NCBI RefSeq assembly: GCF_011764445.1
Contig: NZ_BLPG01000001.1
Span: forward strand, 5,518,001-5,582,000
Length of the DNA: 64,000 bases
Direction of reading: 5' to 3'
Source: Phytohabitans rumicis
GTDB lineage: Bacteria > Actinomycetota > Actinomycetes > Mycobacteriales > Micromonosporaceae
Positions 43,039-54,019 of the stretch are shown in pieces. A program made the position numbers and the translations under genes. Every line of letters starts with the position of its first letter. Position 1 is the stretch's first letter. The notes under the pieces were generated by a model. The model made no database searches. It was not told where the DNA came from and saw only the letters and a program-made list of their open reading frames with translations.

Positions 43039-44573
43039 TCACGCGAGCGGCCCCACCGCGGCTTCGACCTCGGAGCGGAGCCCCGGGCCGGCGACCGTGG
43101 ACCGGGCGTGCTCCAGCACCGGGGCCAGGAAGACGTCCGGGCCTGGGTCGCCGGCGAATTCGCGTACCGCTGCCACGGCCGCCCGGCCGGCGGGGACGGG
43201 CGGAGCGGGGCGCGGAGTTGCAGGCCGCGTACGGCGGCGAGCAGTTCCACGGCGAGCAGGCTGGTGAGGTTGTCCAGGACCCGGCGCAGCTTGACCGTGG
43301 CGGCCCAGCCCATCGAGACGTGGTCCTCCTGCATGCCGGACGTGGGCACCGAGTCGACCGAGGCGGGCGAGGCGAGCCGGCGGTTCTCGGCGACGATCCC
43401 GGCGGCCGTGTACTGCGCGATCATCAGCCCGGAGTTGACCCCGGCGTCCGGTGACAGGAACGCGGGCAGGTCGCGCGAGCGGCACACGTCGAGCAGCCGG
43501 TCCACCCGCCGTTCGGCGATCGCGCCGACCTCGGCCGCGGCGATGGCCATGAAGTCGGCGGCGAACCCCAGCGGCGCCCCGTGGAAGTTGCCGGTCGACT
43601 CGACCCGCCCGTCCGGCAGGACCACCGGGTTGTCGACGACGCTGAGCAGCTCGCGGTCGGCCACCGCGGAGGCGAACGCGAGCGTGTCGCGGGCCGCGCC
43701 GGCCACCTGGGGAGCGCACCGCATCGAGTACGCGTCCTGCACCGCGTGCACCATGTCGTTGCGGTGCGAATCCATGATCCCGGAGTCCTGCAGCAGCCGG
43801 TGGATGTTGGCCGCGGAGATGGCCTGCCCGGGGTGCGGCCGGATCGCGTGCAACTCCGGCAGGAACGGCCGGTCGGTGCCCAGCATGGCCTCGATGGCGA
43901 GGGCGGCGGTGACGTCGGCCATCGTGAAGAGGTGAGCCGCGTCCGCGATGGCCATCAGCAGCATGCCGAGCATGCCGTCGGTGCCGTTGATGAGCGCGAG
44001 GCCCTCCTTGGCGGACAGCTCGATGGGGCGCAGGCCGGCCCGATGCAGGGCCTCCGCGCCGTCGATCCGGGCGCCCGACTTGTCGAGCACCCAGCCCTCG
44101 CCGAGCAGCACGAGCGCGCAGTGGGCGAGCGGCGCCAGGTCGCCGGACGCGCCGAGCGAGCCGTGCTCGGGCACCCACGGGGTCACGTCGTGGTTGAGCA
44201 GGTCGACGAGGCCCTGCGCGATCAGGGGGCGGACGCCGGAGCGGCCCAGCGCGAGCGAACGCACCCGCAGCAGCATCATCGCCCGTACCACCTCGCGCGG
44301 CATGGGGGCGCCGACGCCCGCGGCGTGCGAGCGGATGAGCGCGTGCTGTAGTTCGGCCCGGCGGGACGGCTCGACGAACGTGTTGGCGAGCGCGCCGAAG
44401 CCGGTGGAAATGCCGTAGACGGGCCGGCCGTCACGCTCGATACCATCCACGATGGCGCGGCTGCGCTCCATCGCGTCGACTGTGGACGGTGCGATGTCGA
44501 CACGTGCTCCAGAGCGGGCGACGGCGAGCACGTCGGCCGGGGAGACGCCGGTGGGTTGGACGGTGACGGTCAT
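43039..44573 (-). CDS. hutH: Histidine ammonia-lyase (apparent frameshift)
   Basis: About 511 aa after correction. The MIO-forming triad is in [15 protein letters not shown] (about residues 141-147), with [20 protein letters not shown] and [15 protein letters not shown]. Near the C terminus the frame breaks after RPS; one extra C in the run opposite 43192-43195 restores [31 protein letters not shown] and a stop at 43039. Deaminates histidine to urocanate. Its start overlaps hutI by 4 bp. Confidence 0.9.
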
Positions 44574-45736
44574 CGGGAAAGCACCCCATTGTGCACGGTG
44601 TGACGGACGAGAGGAACGCCCGGCCGGTAGGCCAGGTGCAGGTGGGACGGCGCGTCGAGTACCATCAGGTCGGCGCGCGCACCGGGCCGCAGGACGCCGA
44701 TGTCCGTACGGCGCAAGGCTCGCGCGCCGCCCGCGGTGGCGGCCCAGACCGCCTCCGCCGGGGTCATGCCCATCTCGCGGACGGCGAGCGCCACGCAGAA
44801 GGGCATAGACGAGGTGTACGACGAGCCGGGGTTGCAGTCGGTGGCGAGGGCTACGGTCACCCGGGCGTCGAGGAGGCGCCGGGCGTCGGGATAGGGGGAC
44901 CGGGTGGAGAATTCGGCCCCGGGCAACAGGGTCGCCACGGTGTCCGACCCGGCGAGGTGGTCCACATCGGACTTGTCCAGGTGCGTGCAGTGGTCCGCGC
45001 TCGCGGCGCCCAGCTCGACGGCCAGCCGTACGCCCGGCCCGGGGCCGAGCTGGTTGGCGTGCACCCGCAAGCCGAGGCCGGCCGCCTGCCCGACGGTGAG
45101 GATCGCCCGGGAGTGGTCGGCGTCGAAGGCGCCCTTCTCGCAGAAGACGTCGATCCAGCGGGCGTACGGCGCGGCGGCGCGCAGCATCGGACCGCAGACG
45201 AGGCCCACGTAGTCGTCCGGGCGGGCGGCGTACTCGGGCGGGACCACGTGCGCGCCGAGAAACGTGGACTCCTGCGTGAACTCCTGTGCTATTCGCAAGG
45301 ATCGGGCCTCGTCGGGGACGCTCAAGCCGTACCCACTCTTGATCTCGATCGTCGTGGTGCCCTGCCGGAGCGCCTCGCGGTGCAGGCGCGCGACGGTGGC
45401 GCGCAGCTCGTCGTCGCTGGCCGCGCGGGTGGCCGCGACGGTGGTGCGGATCCCGCCGCCGTCGTATGGGCGACCCGCCATCCGGGCGGCGAACTCGGCC
45501 GCGCGGTCGCCCGCGAACACGAGGTGGGCATGACTGTCCACAAAGCCCGGCAGCACGGCGCTGCTCTCGGCGTTGAGCCGCCGGTCAGCCGGCTGGGCGT
45601 GCGTGGTGCGGCCGACCCACACCACGGTGCCGTCCTCGATGAGGACGGCGGCCCGCTCGATGATGCCCAGCGGGCCGCGGCCGAGGGCGGGGTCGTTGGT
45701 GACCAACTCGCCGATGTTGTCAATCAGGAGGTTCAT
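44570..45736 (-). CDS. hutI: Imidazolonepropionase
   Basis: 388 aa amidohydrolase: metal motif [64 protein letters not shown] and [16 protein letters not shown]. Opens imidazolonepropionate to N-formiminoglutamate. The downstream hutH starts within its stop, and its own ATG lies within the stop of hutF, so all three are coupled. Confidence 0.94.
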   Translation of the reverse strand: MNLLIDNIGELVTNDPALGRGPLGIIERAAVLIEDGTVVWVGRTTHAQPADRRLNAESSAVLPGFVDSHAHLVFAGDRAAEFAARMAGRPYDGGGIRTTVAATRAASDDELRATVARLHREALRQGTTTIEIKSGYGLSVPDEARSLRIAQEFTQESTFLGAHVVPPEYAARPDDYVGLVCGPMLRAAAPYARWIDVFCEKGAFDADHSRAILTVGQAAGLGLRVHANQLGPGPGVRLAVELGAASADHCTHLDKSDVDHLAGSDTVATLLPGAEFSTRSPYPDARRLLDARVTVALATDCNPGSSYTSSMPFCVALAVREMGMTPAEAVWAATAGGARALRRTDIGVLRPGARADLMVLDAPSHLHLAYRPGVPLVRHTVHNGVLSR

Positions 45737-47028
45737 GTCACCGCCTCGATGGCGTCGCGGAGCGCGGCCGGTACGTCGATGCTCGCGTGCCGGCCGTCCC
45801 GGACGATCACCCGACCGTCCACAATGACCTGTACGACGTCGGCCGCGGTCGCGGCGAAGAAGGCCCCCTCCGGCCCCGTCCCGGCCGTGCGCGGGCTGTC
45901 CAGCCGCACGGTCACCAGGTCGGCGCGGCGGCCCGGGGCGATGGCACCGGCATCGGTCCAACCGAGCGCGGCGTGACCGGTGGCGGTGGCCGCCTGGATC
46001 AGCTCCGCCGTGGCGAAGTGGCCGCGCCGCTCGGTGCGCAGCCGCTCGTCCAGTTCGACGGCGCGCGCCTCCTCGAAGAGGTCGATGACGGCGTGGCTGT
46101 CGCTGCCGAGGCTGAGCGGGCTGCCGGCGTCGGCGAGCGCCCGCGCCGGGCCGATGCCGTCGGCGAGGTCGCGCTCGGTGGTCGGGCACAGGCATACGCC
46201 GGTGTCGGTGTCGCCCAACTCGGTGCGGTCGCCGTCGGTGAGGTGGGTGGCGTGGACGGCGGTCGTGCGCGGGCCGAGCGCACCCGCGTCGGCCAGCAGC
46301 TCGGTGGGCGTACGCCGGTGGTACGCCAGGCAGGCGGCGTTTTCGGCGCGCTGCTCGGAAAGGTGGACGTGCAGGGGGCCTCCCCATGACGCGACCGTGG
46401 GAATCTGGTCGGCGGGCACCGCGCGTACCGAGTGGATGGCCGCACCGACCTGGGCGTGGGGCGGCGGCTTGAAGGCGTCGACGCGGCTGGCCCAGCGGCC
46501 GGCGTCGCCGTCGCTGAACCGCTGCTGCACTCCGCTGGGCGGCTGGCCGTCCACGGTGGACGTGAGGTAGCAGGCGTCCAGGACGGTGATCCTGATGCCG
46601 GCCTCGGCGGCCGCCTCGACCAGGGCGGCGGACATCTCGTTCGGGTCGGCGTACGGCGTGCCGCCCACGTCGTGGTGCAGGTAGTGGAACTCGCCCACGC
46701 AGGTGATCCCCGCCAGCGCCATCTCCGCGTACGTCGCCCGAGCAAGGGCGCGGTAGGTGTCCGGAGTCAGCCGGCCGGCGACCTCGTACATGCGCTCGCG
46801 CCAACTCCAAAACGTCCCCCGCACGTTGGTGCGCCCCCGCAACGCGCGGTGGAAGGCGTGCGAGTGCGCGTTGGCCAGCCCCGGCAACGTAAGCCCGCCA
46901 AGCCGCTCCGCGCCCCCTGCCTCCGCTCCGGGAGTGACCGCGGTGACTCGCCCATCGCGCACCTCAATGAGCACGTTGGGGACGACGTCGTCGCCCAGCC
47001 AGGCCCACTCGGCGTGGTAGCGCATCAC
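45733..47028 (-). CDS. hutF: Formimidoylglutamate deiminase
   Basis: 431 aa amidohydrolase: [58 protein letters not shown] and [21 protein letters not shown]. It converts N-formiminoglutamate to N-formylglutamate and ammonia, which defines the two-step branch of histidine degradation. The second Met (47025) may be the true start. Confidence 0.93.
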   Translation of the reverse strand: MMRYHAEWAWLGDDVVPNVLIEVRDGRVTAVTPGAEAGGAERLGGLTLPGLANAHSHAFHRALRGRTNVRGTFWSWRERMYEVAGRLTPDTYRALARATYAEMALAGITCVGEFHYLHHDVGGTPYADPNEMSAALVEAAAEAGIRITVLDACYLTSTVDGQPPSGVQQRFSDGDAGRWASRVDAFKPPPHAQVGAAIHSVRAVPADQIPTVASWGGPLHVHLSEQRAENAACLAYHRRTPTELLADAGALGPRTTAVHATHLTDGDRTELGDTDTGVCLCPTTERDLADGIGPARALADAGSPLSLGSDSHAVIDLFEEARAVELDERLRTERRGHFATAELIQAATATGHAALGWTDAGAIAPGRRADLVTVRLDSPRTAGTGPEGAFFAATAADVVQVIVDGRVIVRDGRHASIDVPAALRDAIEAVT

Positions 47029-48185
47029 GCCAGCTCCACGAGCACCGCGGCAAGGGCGGCGATGCCGGCCTCGCAGTCGGCGTCCTTCGCGTGCTCAGCG
47101 GGGGAGTGGGAGATGCCGGTGGGGTTGCGGACGAAGAGCATGACGGTGGGCACGTACGCGGACAGCACGCCCGCGTCGTGGCCGGCACCGGTCGGCAGCA
47201 CGGGCGCGTCGAGCAGCGCCGCGCACCGGCGTTCCAGCGTGGCGTCGAATGTGACCAGCGGGCTGACCGACTCCTCAGTCAGGGTCACCTCGGTGCGGTC
47301 CCGGGCGGCCCGTTCGACCGCCCGCTTGTGCACCGCCTCGACGAGCGCGTCGAGAGTGTCCGCGTCGGCGGCGCGGGCGTCCAGCCAGCCGCGTACGACC
47401 GACGGGACGGCGTTGGTCGCGTTGGGCTCGACCGAGACTCGGCCGACGGTGGCGTGCGCGCCACGCAACCGGGCCTCCTTGTTGGCGGCGAGCACCGTGT
47501 ACGCGTACGTCAGCATCGGGTCGCGCCGGTCGGCCATCCGGGTGGTGCCGGCGTGGTTGCCCTCGCCGGTGAAGTCCAGCCGCCAGCGCCCGTGCGGCCA
47601 GATCGCGCTCCCGACGCCAACCGGCACGTCCAGCGCGCGCCCCTGCTCGACGTGCAGCTCGATGAAGCACGCGACCCGGTCCACCAGGTCCGTCCGCCCG
47701 GCCGGCCGTGCACCCATGGCCGCCTCCAGCGTGACGCCTGACCGGTCGGTCAGGGCGGCGGCTCGCGAGGGGTCCAGTACGCCGGTCGCCAGCCGGGAGC
47801 CGAGGCACGGCACCCCGAAGCGTGCGCCCTCCTCCTCCGCGAAGGCGACGACGCCGATGGGTCGCTGCGGCCGCTCCCGGAGGGCGTCCAGGGCCAGAAA
47901 CGCGCTCACGATCCCCAGTGGACCGTCGTACGCCCCACCGTGCGGGACGGAGTCGAAGTGGCTGCCGGTGAGCACGGCTCCGCCGCCCGCGGGATCGCCC
48001 AGCCACGCGATGAGGTTGCCGTTGCCGTCCTCCTCGACCGGCATGTGCCGGGCGTCCGCCTGCGCCCGGAACCACTCCCGGCAGGCCAGCTCGGCGGGCG
48101 TCCACGCGTACCGCAGGTAGCCGCCGGTGTCGGGGTCGCGGCCGATCGGGGTGAGTTGGTCCCACAGTTCCCGGAAGGTGTTCAT
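47025..48185 (-). CDS. M20-family amidohydrolase in the HutG position
   Basis: 386 aa, related to allantoate amidohydrolase/N-carbamoyl-amino acid hydrolase: metal motifs [19 protein letters not shown] and [11 protein letters not shown], dimer-interface loop [25 protein letters not shown], and C-terminal GAGHDAGVL and GISHSPAEH. HutF produces N-formylglutamate, yet no hutG deformylase is present; this enzyme occupies its place and overlaps both neighbours. The deformylase role is an inference from position. Allantoate activity is the alternative. Confidence 0.9.
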   Translation of the reverse strand: MNTFRELWDQLTPIGRDPDTGGYLRYAWTPAELACREWFRAQADARHMPVEEDGNGNLIAWLGDPAGGGAVLTGSHFDSVPHGGAYDGPLGIVSAFLALDALRERPQRPIGVVAFAEEEGARFGVPCLGSRLATGVLDPSRAAALTDRSGVTLEAAMGARPAGRTDLVDRVACFIELHVEQGRALDVPVGVGSAIWPHGRWRLDFTGEGNHAGTTRMADRRDPMLTYAYTVLAANKEARLRGAHATVGRVSVEPNATNAVPSVVRGWLDARAADADTLDALVEAVHKRAVERAARDRTEVTLTEESVSPLVTFDATLERRCAALLDAPVLPTGAGHDAGVLSAYVPTVMLFVRNPTGISHSPAEHAKDADCEAGIAALAAVLVELA

Positions 48186-49828
48186 GACTCGTCCATCGGG
48201 ATCCGTACGCCAGTGGTTGTGGCGACCTCGGCCGCGGCTTGGTAGCCGGCGTCGACGTGCCGGATCACGCCCATGCCGGGGTCGTTGGTCAGCACGCGTT
48301 CGATCTTCTGCCCGGCCAGCGCGGTGCCGTCCGCGACGCATACCTGCCCGGCGTGGATCGAGCGTCCGATGCCGACCCCACCGCCGTGGTGGATGGACAC
48401 CCAGGACGCCCCAGAAGCGGTGTTGACCAGGGCGTTGAGCAGCGGCCAGTCGGCGATCGCGTCGGAGCCGTCGGCCATCGCCTCGGTCTCCCGGTACGGC
48501 GAGGCCACCGACCCGCAGTCGAGGTGGTCCCGGCCGATCACGACCGGCGCGGACAACTCGCCGGAGGCGACCATCTCGTTGAACCGGACGCCTGCCCGGT
48601 CCCGCTCGCCGTAGCCGAGCCAGCAGATCCGGGCCGGCAATCCCTGGAACGCCACCCGCTCGCCAGCGAGCCGGATCCACCGCGCGAGCGACTCGTTCTC
48701 CGGGAACAGCTCCAGCACCGCCCGGTCGGTGGCGGCGATGTCCGCCGGGTCACCGGACAGGGCGGCCCACCGGAACGGGCCCTTGCCCTCGCAGAACAGC
48801 GGCCGGATGTACGCCGGCACGAAGCCCGGGAACGCGAACGCCCGTCCGTAGCCGCCGAGCTGCGCCTCGCCGCGGATGGAGTTGCCGTAGTCGAAGACCT
48901 CCGCGCCCGCGTCGAGGAAGCCCACCATCGCCTCCACGTGCGCCGCCATCGACGCCCGCGCCCGGTCGGTGAACTCCTCCGGCTTGGCGGTCGCGTACGC
49001 GGTCGCGTCGGCCAGCTCCACGCCTACCGGGATATAGGACAGCGGGTCGTGCGCGCTGGTCTGGTCGGTGACGATGTCGATGCCGGCGCCCCGGCGCAGC
49101 AACTCGGGAAAGACCTCGGCCGCGTTGCCGACGACCCCGACGGAGAGTGGTCTGCGGTCCTCTTTGGCTTGCTCGGCGAGGCGCAGTCCCTCGTCGAGGG
49201 ATCCAGCCACCACGTCCAGATAGCGGGTCTGGACCCGGCGCTCCAACCGGGTGGGGTCGATGTCGACGATCAGGCAGACTCCGCCGTTCATGGTGACCGC
49301 GAGGGGCTGCGCGCCGCCCATCCCACCACAGCCTGCCGTCAACGTGAGCGTGCCGGCCAGCGACCCACCGAACCGCTTGGCGGCCACCGCGGCGAACGTC
49401 TCATACGTGCCCTGCAAGATGCCCTGCGTGCCGATGTAGATCCACGACCCGGCGGTCATCTGCCCGTACATGGTCAGGCCGAGCCGCTCCAACCGGCGAA
49501 ACTCCGGCCAGGTGGCCCAGTCACCCACCAGGTTCGAGTTGGCGATCAACACCCGCGGCGCCCACTCATGCGTACGGAATACGCCCACCGGACGCCCCGA
49601 CTGCACCAGCATCGTCTCGTCGTCGGCCAGCGTGCCGAGCGTCCGAATCAGCGCGTGGTACGACGGCCAGTCCCGGGCCGCCTTCCCGGTACCCCCGTAC
49701 ACCACGAGGTCATCGGGGCGCTCGGCCACATCCGGGTCGAGATTGTTCATCAGCATCCGCAGCGCCGCCTCCTGCGGCCAGCCGCGAGCGGTGCGCTCGG
49801 TGCCCCGCGGGGCCTGGATCGTCGGCAT
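48182..49828 (-). CDS. hutU: Urocanate hydratase
   Basis: 548 aa: [49 protein letters not shown] (NAD binding), [28 protein letters not shown] and [19 protein letters not shown]. Converts urocanate to imidazolonepropionate with NAD as electrophile. First gene of the hut operon, directly after the regulator. Confidence 0.96.
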   Translation of the reverse strand: MPTIQAPRGTERTARGWPQEAALRMLMNNLDPDVAERPDDLVVYGGTGKAARDWPSYHALIRTLGTLADDETMLVQSGRPVGVFRTHEWAPRVLIANSNLVGDWATWPEFRRLERLGLTMYGQMTAGSWIYIGTQGILQGTYETFAAVAAKRFGGSLAGTLTLTAGCGGMGGAQPLAVTMNGGVCLIVDIDPTRLERRVQTRYLDVVAGSLDEGLRLAEQAKEDRRPLSVGVVGNAAEVFPELLRRGAGIDIVTDQTSAHDPLSYIPVGVELADATAYATAKPEEFTDRARASMAAHVEAMVGFLDAGAEVFDYGNSIRGEAQLGGYGRAFAFPGFVPAYIRPLFCEGKGPFRWAALSGDPADIAATDRAVLELFPENESLARWIRLAGERVAFQGLPARICWLGYGERDRAGVRFNEMVASGELSAPVVIGRDHLDCGSVASPYRETEAMADGSDAIADWPLLNALVNTASGASWVSIHHGGGVGIGRSIHAGQVCVADGTALAGQKIERVLTNDPGMGVIRHVDAGYQAAAEVATTTGVRIPMDES

Positions 49829-49836
49829 GCGCTCCC

Positions 49837-50661
49837 CTAACTCACAAAGACCTGGCGGCGGTTGACTGACTGCTCAAACTCCTCCAGCCGGCGCTGGGCG
49901 TCGTCCGGCGCGGCGTCGCAGATCGCCTGGAGGACCACCATGGACAGTGCCATGGGTGCGGTGTGCAGATCGAAGACCAGCTGCGCGCCGACCGCCGCGG
50001 TCAGCGCGATGTCGGCGTACTCGGCGGCCGGGCTGACCGGCGAGTCGGTGATGGCCACGATGGACAGTCCGGCGGATCGGGCCGCACGCATGGCGTCCAG
50101 CGACTCGCGCGGGTAGCGGGGCAGGACCACCGCCAGCATGGCCGTCGCGCCGGCGGCACGGGCCTGCTCCAGCCGGTCGTCGAGCAGGCTGCCGCCGGAG
50201 TCGAGCACCCGCACGTCGGGCAGCACCTTGGCGGCGAAGTAGGCGAAGTACGCCGCGAGCGGTGCGGCGGCGCGCAGCCCGAGCACCGGCAGGGGCCGGC
50301 TCCCGGCGAGCAGCGCGCCCGCGGCGGCCAGCCGGTCGCGGTCGGCGAGCTGGTCGGCCAGGCGGTCGAGGTGGGCCATCTCGGCGCGTACCGCCTGCTG
50401 CATCTCGTTGCCCCCGGGCGGCGGGACGGTCTTGCTGGTGACCTCGCGGAGCCGGCGGCGCAGCGCCGGATAGCCCTCGTAGCCGAGCGCCATCGCGAAC
50501 CGGGTGACCGAGGGCTGGCTCACCCGGGCCAGCTCGGCCACCTCGGCGGCGGACAGGAAGGCCGCCGCCGAAGCGTGCTGGACCAGGCTGTGCGCGATCC
50601 GCCGCTGGGTCGGCGTGAGCCGTACGCCCTGGAACAGCCCCACGACGCCGTCGTCATTCAC
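49837..50661 (-). CDS. MurR/RpiR-family regulator, probable hut regulator
   Basis: 274 aa. N-terminal HTH_6 ([57 protein letters not shown]) and a C-terminal SIS-like domain ([40 protein letters not shown]). It stands 8 bp upstream of hutU in the same direction and a palindrome TTATGCATAA lies just before its start, so it likely controls the hut operon and itself. Confidence 0.85.
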   Translation of the reverse strand: MNDDGVVGLFQGVRLTPTQRRIAHSLVQHASAAAFLSAAEVAELARVSQPSVTRFAMALGYEGYPALRRRLREVTSKTVPPPGGNEMQQAVRAEMAHLDRLADQLADRDRLAAAGALLAGSRPLPVLGLRAAAPLAAYFAYFAAKVLPDVRVLDSGGSLLDDRLEQARAAGATAMLAVVLPRYPRESLDAMRAARSAGLSIVAITDSPVSPAAEYADIALTAAVGAQLVFDLHTAPMALSMVVLQAICDAAPDDAQRRLEEFEQSVNRRQVFVS

Positions 50662-50670
50662 AGACCGAGC

Positions 50671-50680
50671 TTATGCATAA
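50671..50680. promoter_or_regulatory. Candidate operator of the hut regulator
   Basis: TTATGCATAA, a perfect 10-bp palindrome in an AT-rich island, 9 bp upstream of the RpiR start and 37 bp upstream of the divergent methyltransferase gene. Confidence 0.55.
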
Positions 50681-50717
50681 TTCCATTCACAGGCAACCTT
50701 GTGGTAAAACTCACCGG

Positions 50718-51554
50718 ATGTCGAGCAGTTTCCGACGGACGATCGCCCGTACGCCGCTGGCGCCGGTGGCCGCCTTTCCCAAGCGACTCGTGCGGGTGGC
50801 CCGCCACGACGCGCGCGTCCTCGGCACCTCGGCCAAGTGGCTCTTCACCTCGCGCGAGCATCACAACTACACGTACGACCTGACCAAGCTCAGCCGCGAG
50901 CACCTCGCCTGGTTCGTGAGCGTCGTGTGCGCCACCCCGGTCAAGCAGGTCAGGGCGTACCTGAAGGAGATCGAGACGGACGACGCGCTGCGGCGGCACA
51001 TCGAGCTGGCCACGGCGGCGTCCGCGCGGCGCGGCCTCGCGGACCGCAAGGTGCGCTACGCACGCCGCATCGGTTGGTACGCCATCGTGCGCGCCCGCAA
51101 GCCCGGTCACGTGGTCGAGACCGGCGTGGACAAGGGACTGGGCTCGTGCGTGCTGGCCGCCGCCCTGCTCCGCAACGCCGAGGAGGGCTCGCCCGGACGC
51201 GTCACCTCGCTCGACATCAACCCGGAAGCCGGCTACCTGGCCAAGGCCGAGCCCTGGGCCGGCGTCGTCGACCTGGTGATCGGTGACTCGATCGCCTCGA
51301 TCGGGGCGCTCGACCGCCCGGTCGACCTCTTCCTGCACGACAGCGACCACAGCGTGGCCCACGAGCGGCGCGAGTTCGAGGCGGTCGAGCCGAAGCTGGC
51401 CCCGAACGCGCTGCTGCTGACCGACAACGCGACCGTCACCAACGTGCTCGCCGAGCACGCCGAACGCAGCGGCCGCAGCTTCCTGGCGTACCGGGAGACC
51501 CCGGCGCGGCACTGGTTCCCCGGCGACGGCATCGGCGTGGCCTGGCTTCCTTAG
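50718..51554 (+). CDS. SAM-dependent methyltransferase-like protein
   Basis: 278 aa. Central Rossmann region: HVVETGVDKGLGSCVLAAALL (motif I), RVTSLDINPEAGYLA (acidic loop), LVIGDSIASI and LFLHDSDHSVAHERREFEAVEPKLAPNALLLTDNA, typical of the class I methyltransferase group that includes cephalosporin hydroxylase-like proteins. The N-terminal 100 residues are Arg-rich with no known domain. Substrate unknown. Confidence 0.75.
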   Translation: MSSSFRRTIARTPLAPVAAFPKRLVRVARHDARVLGTSAKWLFTSREHHNYTYDLTKLSREHLAWFVSVVCATPVKQVRAYLKEIETDDALRRHIELATAASARRGLADRKVRYARRIGWYAIVRARKPGHVVETGVDKGLGSCVLAAALLRNAEEGSPGRVTSLDINPEAGYLAKAEPWAGVVDLVIGDSIASIGALDRPVDLFLHDSDHSVAHERREFEAVEPKLAPNALLLTDNATVTNVLAEHAERSGRSFLAYRETPARHWFPGDGIGVAWLP

Positions 51555-51606
51555 TTCTCTATTAGAGGCATTGCCTGGTCGCCGCGCGGTCGGGCAGCAT
51601 CTGGCG

Positions 51607-52497
51607 GTGTTCACAGACCGGCGCTGGCTCCTTGGCGGAGCCGCCGCGCTCCTCGCTGCCGTGGTCGGAGTCGCGCTCGTGGTGCGGTCCGGCGACCCGG
51701 CCTGCGCCGCGGCGGCCCAGGCTTCGGGCAAGGCCACCTTCTACGACTCCCAGGGCGGCGGCGGAAACTGCTCCTTCGTCAGCGCGCCGGCCAACCGGCT
51801 CTACGTCGCGCTCGGCCCTTCCGAGTATGCCAAGGCGGCCAACTGCGGCGGCTACCTCGACGTGACCGGGCCCAAGGGCAAGGTGCGCGTCCTGATCATG
51901 GACCAGTGTCCCGAGTGCGCGCCCGGCCACATCGACCTCAGCAAAGAGGCGTTCGCCAAGATCGGCAACCCGGTCGACGGGATCATCCCGGTGACGTACA
52001 AGCAGGTCGTCAACCCGGCGCTACCCGGCCCGCTCACCTTCCGCATCAAGGAGGGCGCGTCGCAGTACTGGTTCGCGGTGCTGGTCGGCAACCACGGCAA
52101 CCCGCTGAAGTCGGTCGAGGTCAAGCAGGGCTCCGCGTGGCGCAAGACGGCGCGCGCCGACTTCAACTACTGGATCTTTGAGAGCGGGCTCGGCCCCGGC
52201 CCGTACACGATCCGGGTCACCGACGTGCACGGCCAGAGCGCCACGGCGTCCGGCATCAAGATGGCCCCGACACAGACCCAGAAGACCGCCGTGACCATGT
52301 ACGGCAAGGCCGCCCCACCCCCGGCGGCAGCCCAGCCGGCGACCTCCCCGACCCGCCGCGCCGCGCCGTCACCTTCGGGCACCTCGGCGGCCCCTCCGCC
52401 GGCCACCTCCGCCCCCGCGCCGTCCCCACCCGAGTCCTCCCCGTCGGCCCCCGGAGCCCCCGACCTGGAGGCCGCCGCCGTCGCCTCCCACTGCTAA
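51607..52497 (+). CDS. Secreted expansin-like protein
   Basis: 296 aa. A membrane segment/signal (WLLGGAAALLAAVVGVALVV) is followed by a double-psi beta-barrel with MDQCPECAPGHIDLSKEAFAKIG holding the conserved Asp, then a second beta-sandwich (FRIKEGASQYWFAVLVGNHGNPLKSVEVKQG). The tail is Pro/Ala/Ser-rich (about 230-296). Bacterial expansins loosen cellulose or peptidoglycan without hydrolysis. GTG start at 51607; an upstream TTG is possible. Confidence 0.85.
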   Translation: MFTDRRWLLGGAAALLAAVVGVALVVRSGDPACAAAAQASGKATFYDSQGGGGNCSFVSAPANRLYVALGPSEYAKAANCGGYLDVTGPKGKVRVLIMDQCPECAPGHIDLSKEAFAKIGNPVDGIIPVTYKQVVNPALPGPLTFRIKEGASQYWFAVLVGNHGNPLKSVEVKQGSAWRKTARADFNYWIFESGLGPGPYTIRVTDVHGQSATASGIKMAPTQTQKTAVTMYGKAAPPPAAAQPATSPTRRAAPSPSGTSAAPPPATSAPAPSPPESSPSAPGAPDLEAAAVASHC

Positions 52498-52564
52498 CCC
52501 CGCCGCTCCTTGCTCCGCCGCGCCGCGCGCCGTCGCGCCGCGCCGCGCCGATCAAGGCTTTCCC

Positions 52565-52629
52565 CGTCGATCAAGGGCATATGGTCGTGGATTGGAGATC
52601 AAAGCACGACCATATGCCCTTGATCGACG
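52565..52629. repeat. 25-bp perfect palindromic repeat (family copy B)
   Basis: Arms 52565-52589 and 52605-52629 pair perfectly over 25 bp; the loop contains GGAGATCAAAG. The adjoining CCTTGATCGACGA (52637-52649) matches copy A (26149-26230) in inverse orientation. It lies between convergent expansin-like and acetyltransferase genes. Confidence 0.85.
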
Positions 52630-52669
52630 CGAAAGTCCTTGATCGACGAGCGGTAGGCGGTGCAGAGGC

Positions 52670-53188
52670 TCAGCGGAGGGGGAGCCACATGAGGGTCTCG
52701 TCGCGGTCGTCGCCGGCGCCGACCCGCAGTGCGCCTGGCAGCCGCCCGACCTCCTTGTACCCGAGTGCGGCGTAGAAGCGTTCCAGGCCGAGTCCGCCAC
52801 GCACCGTGACGTGCAGGGCCTCCCAGCCGATCTCGCGGGCGAGCCGTTCGGCCTGGCGCATGAGGGCGGCGCCGTACCCGCGTCCCTGGCAGTCAGGGTG
52901 GACCATGACGCGCTTGAGGGTGCACCAGTGGTCCTTGAGCGCGAAGCGGTTGTCCACAAAGATCAGCATCGCGACGAGCCGTTCGCCCTCGTAGCCGACC
53001 AGCAGGCGGTCGGGGCCGTCCGTGACCGCGGCGAACGCGTCCCGTGCCATCGGCTCGACCTCGGCGCGGGTGACCGGATCGACGAAGCCCACCGCGCCGC
53101 CCGCGTTCGTGACGTCGACCCATAGGGACACGATCTCTTCGCGCAGATCGGGGGTGAGATCGGGGTCGAGTTCGAAGCGGATCGCCAT
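52670..53188 (-). CDS. GNAT-family acetyltransferase
   Basis: 172 aa: VMVHPDCQGRGYGAALMRQAERLAREIGWEALHVTV is motif A with the CoA pyrophosphate loop (QGRGYG), then GLGLERFYAALGYKEVGR. The N-terminal part FVDPVTRAEVEPMARDAFAAV contacts the substrate in this branch. Substrate unknown. Confidence 0.88.
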   Translation of the reverse strand: MAIRFELDPDLTPDLREEIVSLWVDVTNAGGAVGFVDPVTRAEVEPMARDAFAAVTDGPDRLLVGYEGERLVAMLIFVDNRFALKDHWCTLKRVMVHPDCQGRGYGAALMRQAERLAREIGWEALHVTVRGGLGLERFYAALGYKEVGRLPGALRVGAGDDRDETLMWLPLR

Positions 53189-53234
53189 GCACCCATCCTG
53201 TCAACCGGATGGGCCGGTCGCTCGTCCTGGTTGT

Positions 53235-53909
53235 ATGCCGAACGCCACCGCGCGCATCCTGCCCGCCGTCGTCGCCATGAGCTTCGCGGCCGGCATGAGC
53301 GCATGCCAGTCCAGCCCTGAGCCAGCGACCCCGGTCGCCCCGGCCACGTCCGCGGGCACGACCGGGACCCCGGTGACCGAAACGCCGGCCGGCGTCGCAC
53401 CCAAGGTCCAGGCGACGGTCCAGGAGCCCAAGCCCACGTTCACCTGCCCCGATCGCGGCGGCACCGAGCCGGTCGACCTACCGGAGCATGCCACCGCCGA
53501 GCTGTACCTGGTGACCGTGGCCCGCCGGGTCTGCGACGACCGGGTGGTGTTTCGCGTCAACGGCGAGGTGAAGGTCGGCGGCCACGCCCAGTACGTGCCG
53601 CGCGTGCGGGACCTGTCCGGTGCGCTGGTCGCGGTGCGCGGCGACGCGGTCATCGAGGTCGTCGTGTACGCGCCGGACTTCGGCCAGGCGAACAGCGGTC
53701 ACCAGCCGGGGCGTACGCCGTGGCGGATCGGGCAGGAGGTGGCCCGGGTGCCCGACGGGTGGCCGGCGCTGCGCGAGGTCGCGTACGCGGGGCCGAACGA
53801 CGGCAGCGAGACCGTCTTCGCGGTGGGGGTGAGTGAGCGGCTGCCGTTCACCCTGTCGTGGCGAGCGGGCGACGGCTACAGCGAGCTGACGCTGGAGATC
53901 GCGCACTGA
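53235..53909 (+). CDS. Lipoprotein, AMIN-like domain
   Basis: 224 aa. Signal peptide ARILPAVVAMSFAAGMSAC ends in a lipobox (MSAC) with the lipidated Cys at about residue 24, then a Thr/Pro/Ala linker. The C-terminal beta domain (LYLVTVARRVCDDRVVFRVNG, LVAVRGDAVIEVVVYAPDF, LREVAYAGPNDGSETVFAVGVSERLPFTLSW) fits the AMIN-like domain of actinobacterial lipoproteins, presumably cell-wall associated. Confidence 0.8.
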   Translation: MPNATARILPAVVAMSFAAGMSACQSSPEPATPVAPATSAGTTGTPVTETPAGVAPKVQATVQEPKPTFTCPDRGGTEPVDLPEHATAELYLVTVARRVCDDRVVFRVNGEVKVGGHAQYVPRVRDLSGALVAVRGDAVIEVVVYAPDFGQANSGHQPGRTPWRIGQEVARVPDGWPALREVAYAGPNDGSETVFAVGVSERLPFTLSWRAGDGYSELTLEIAH

Positions 53910-53913
53910 CGTG

Positions 53914-53997
53914 TGCGGGAGAGGGGACTCGAACCCCTACGTCCTTTCGGACACCAGGACCTAAACCTGACGCGGCTGCCAATTACGCCACTCCCGC
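53914..53997 (-). tRNA. tRNA-Leu (anticodon UAG)
   Basis: On the minus strand the acceptor stem GCGGGAG...CTCCCGC closes, the T arm is GGGGTTCGAGTCCCC and the anticodon loop TTTAGGT gives UAG, reading CUA. The long variable arm TGTCCGAAAGGACG is typical of class II tRNA-Leu. CCA is not encoded. Confidence 0.93.
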
Positions 53998-54019
53998 TAG
54001 ACCCGATGAGTGTAGAGCC

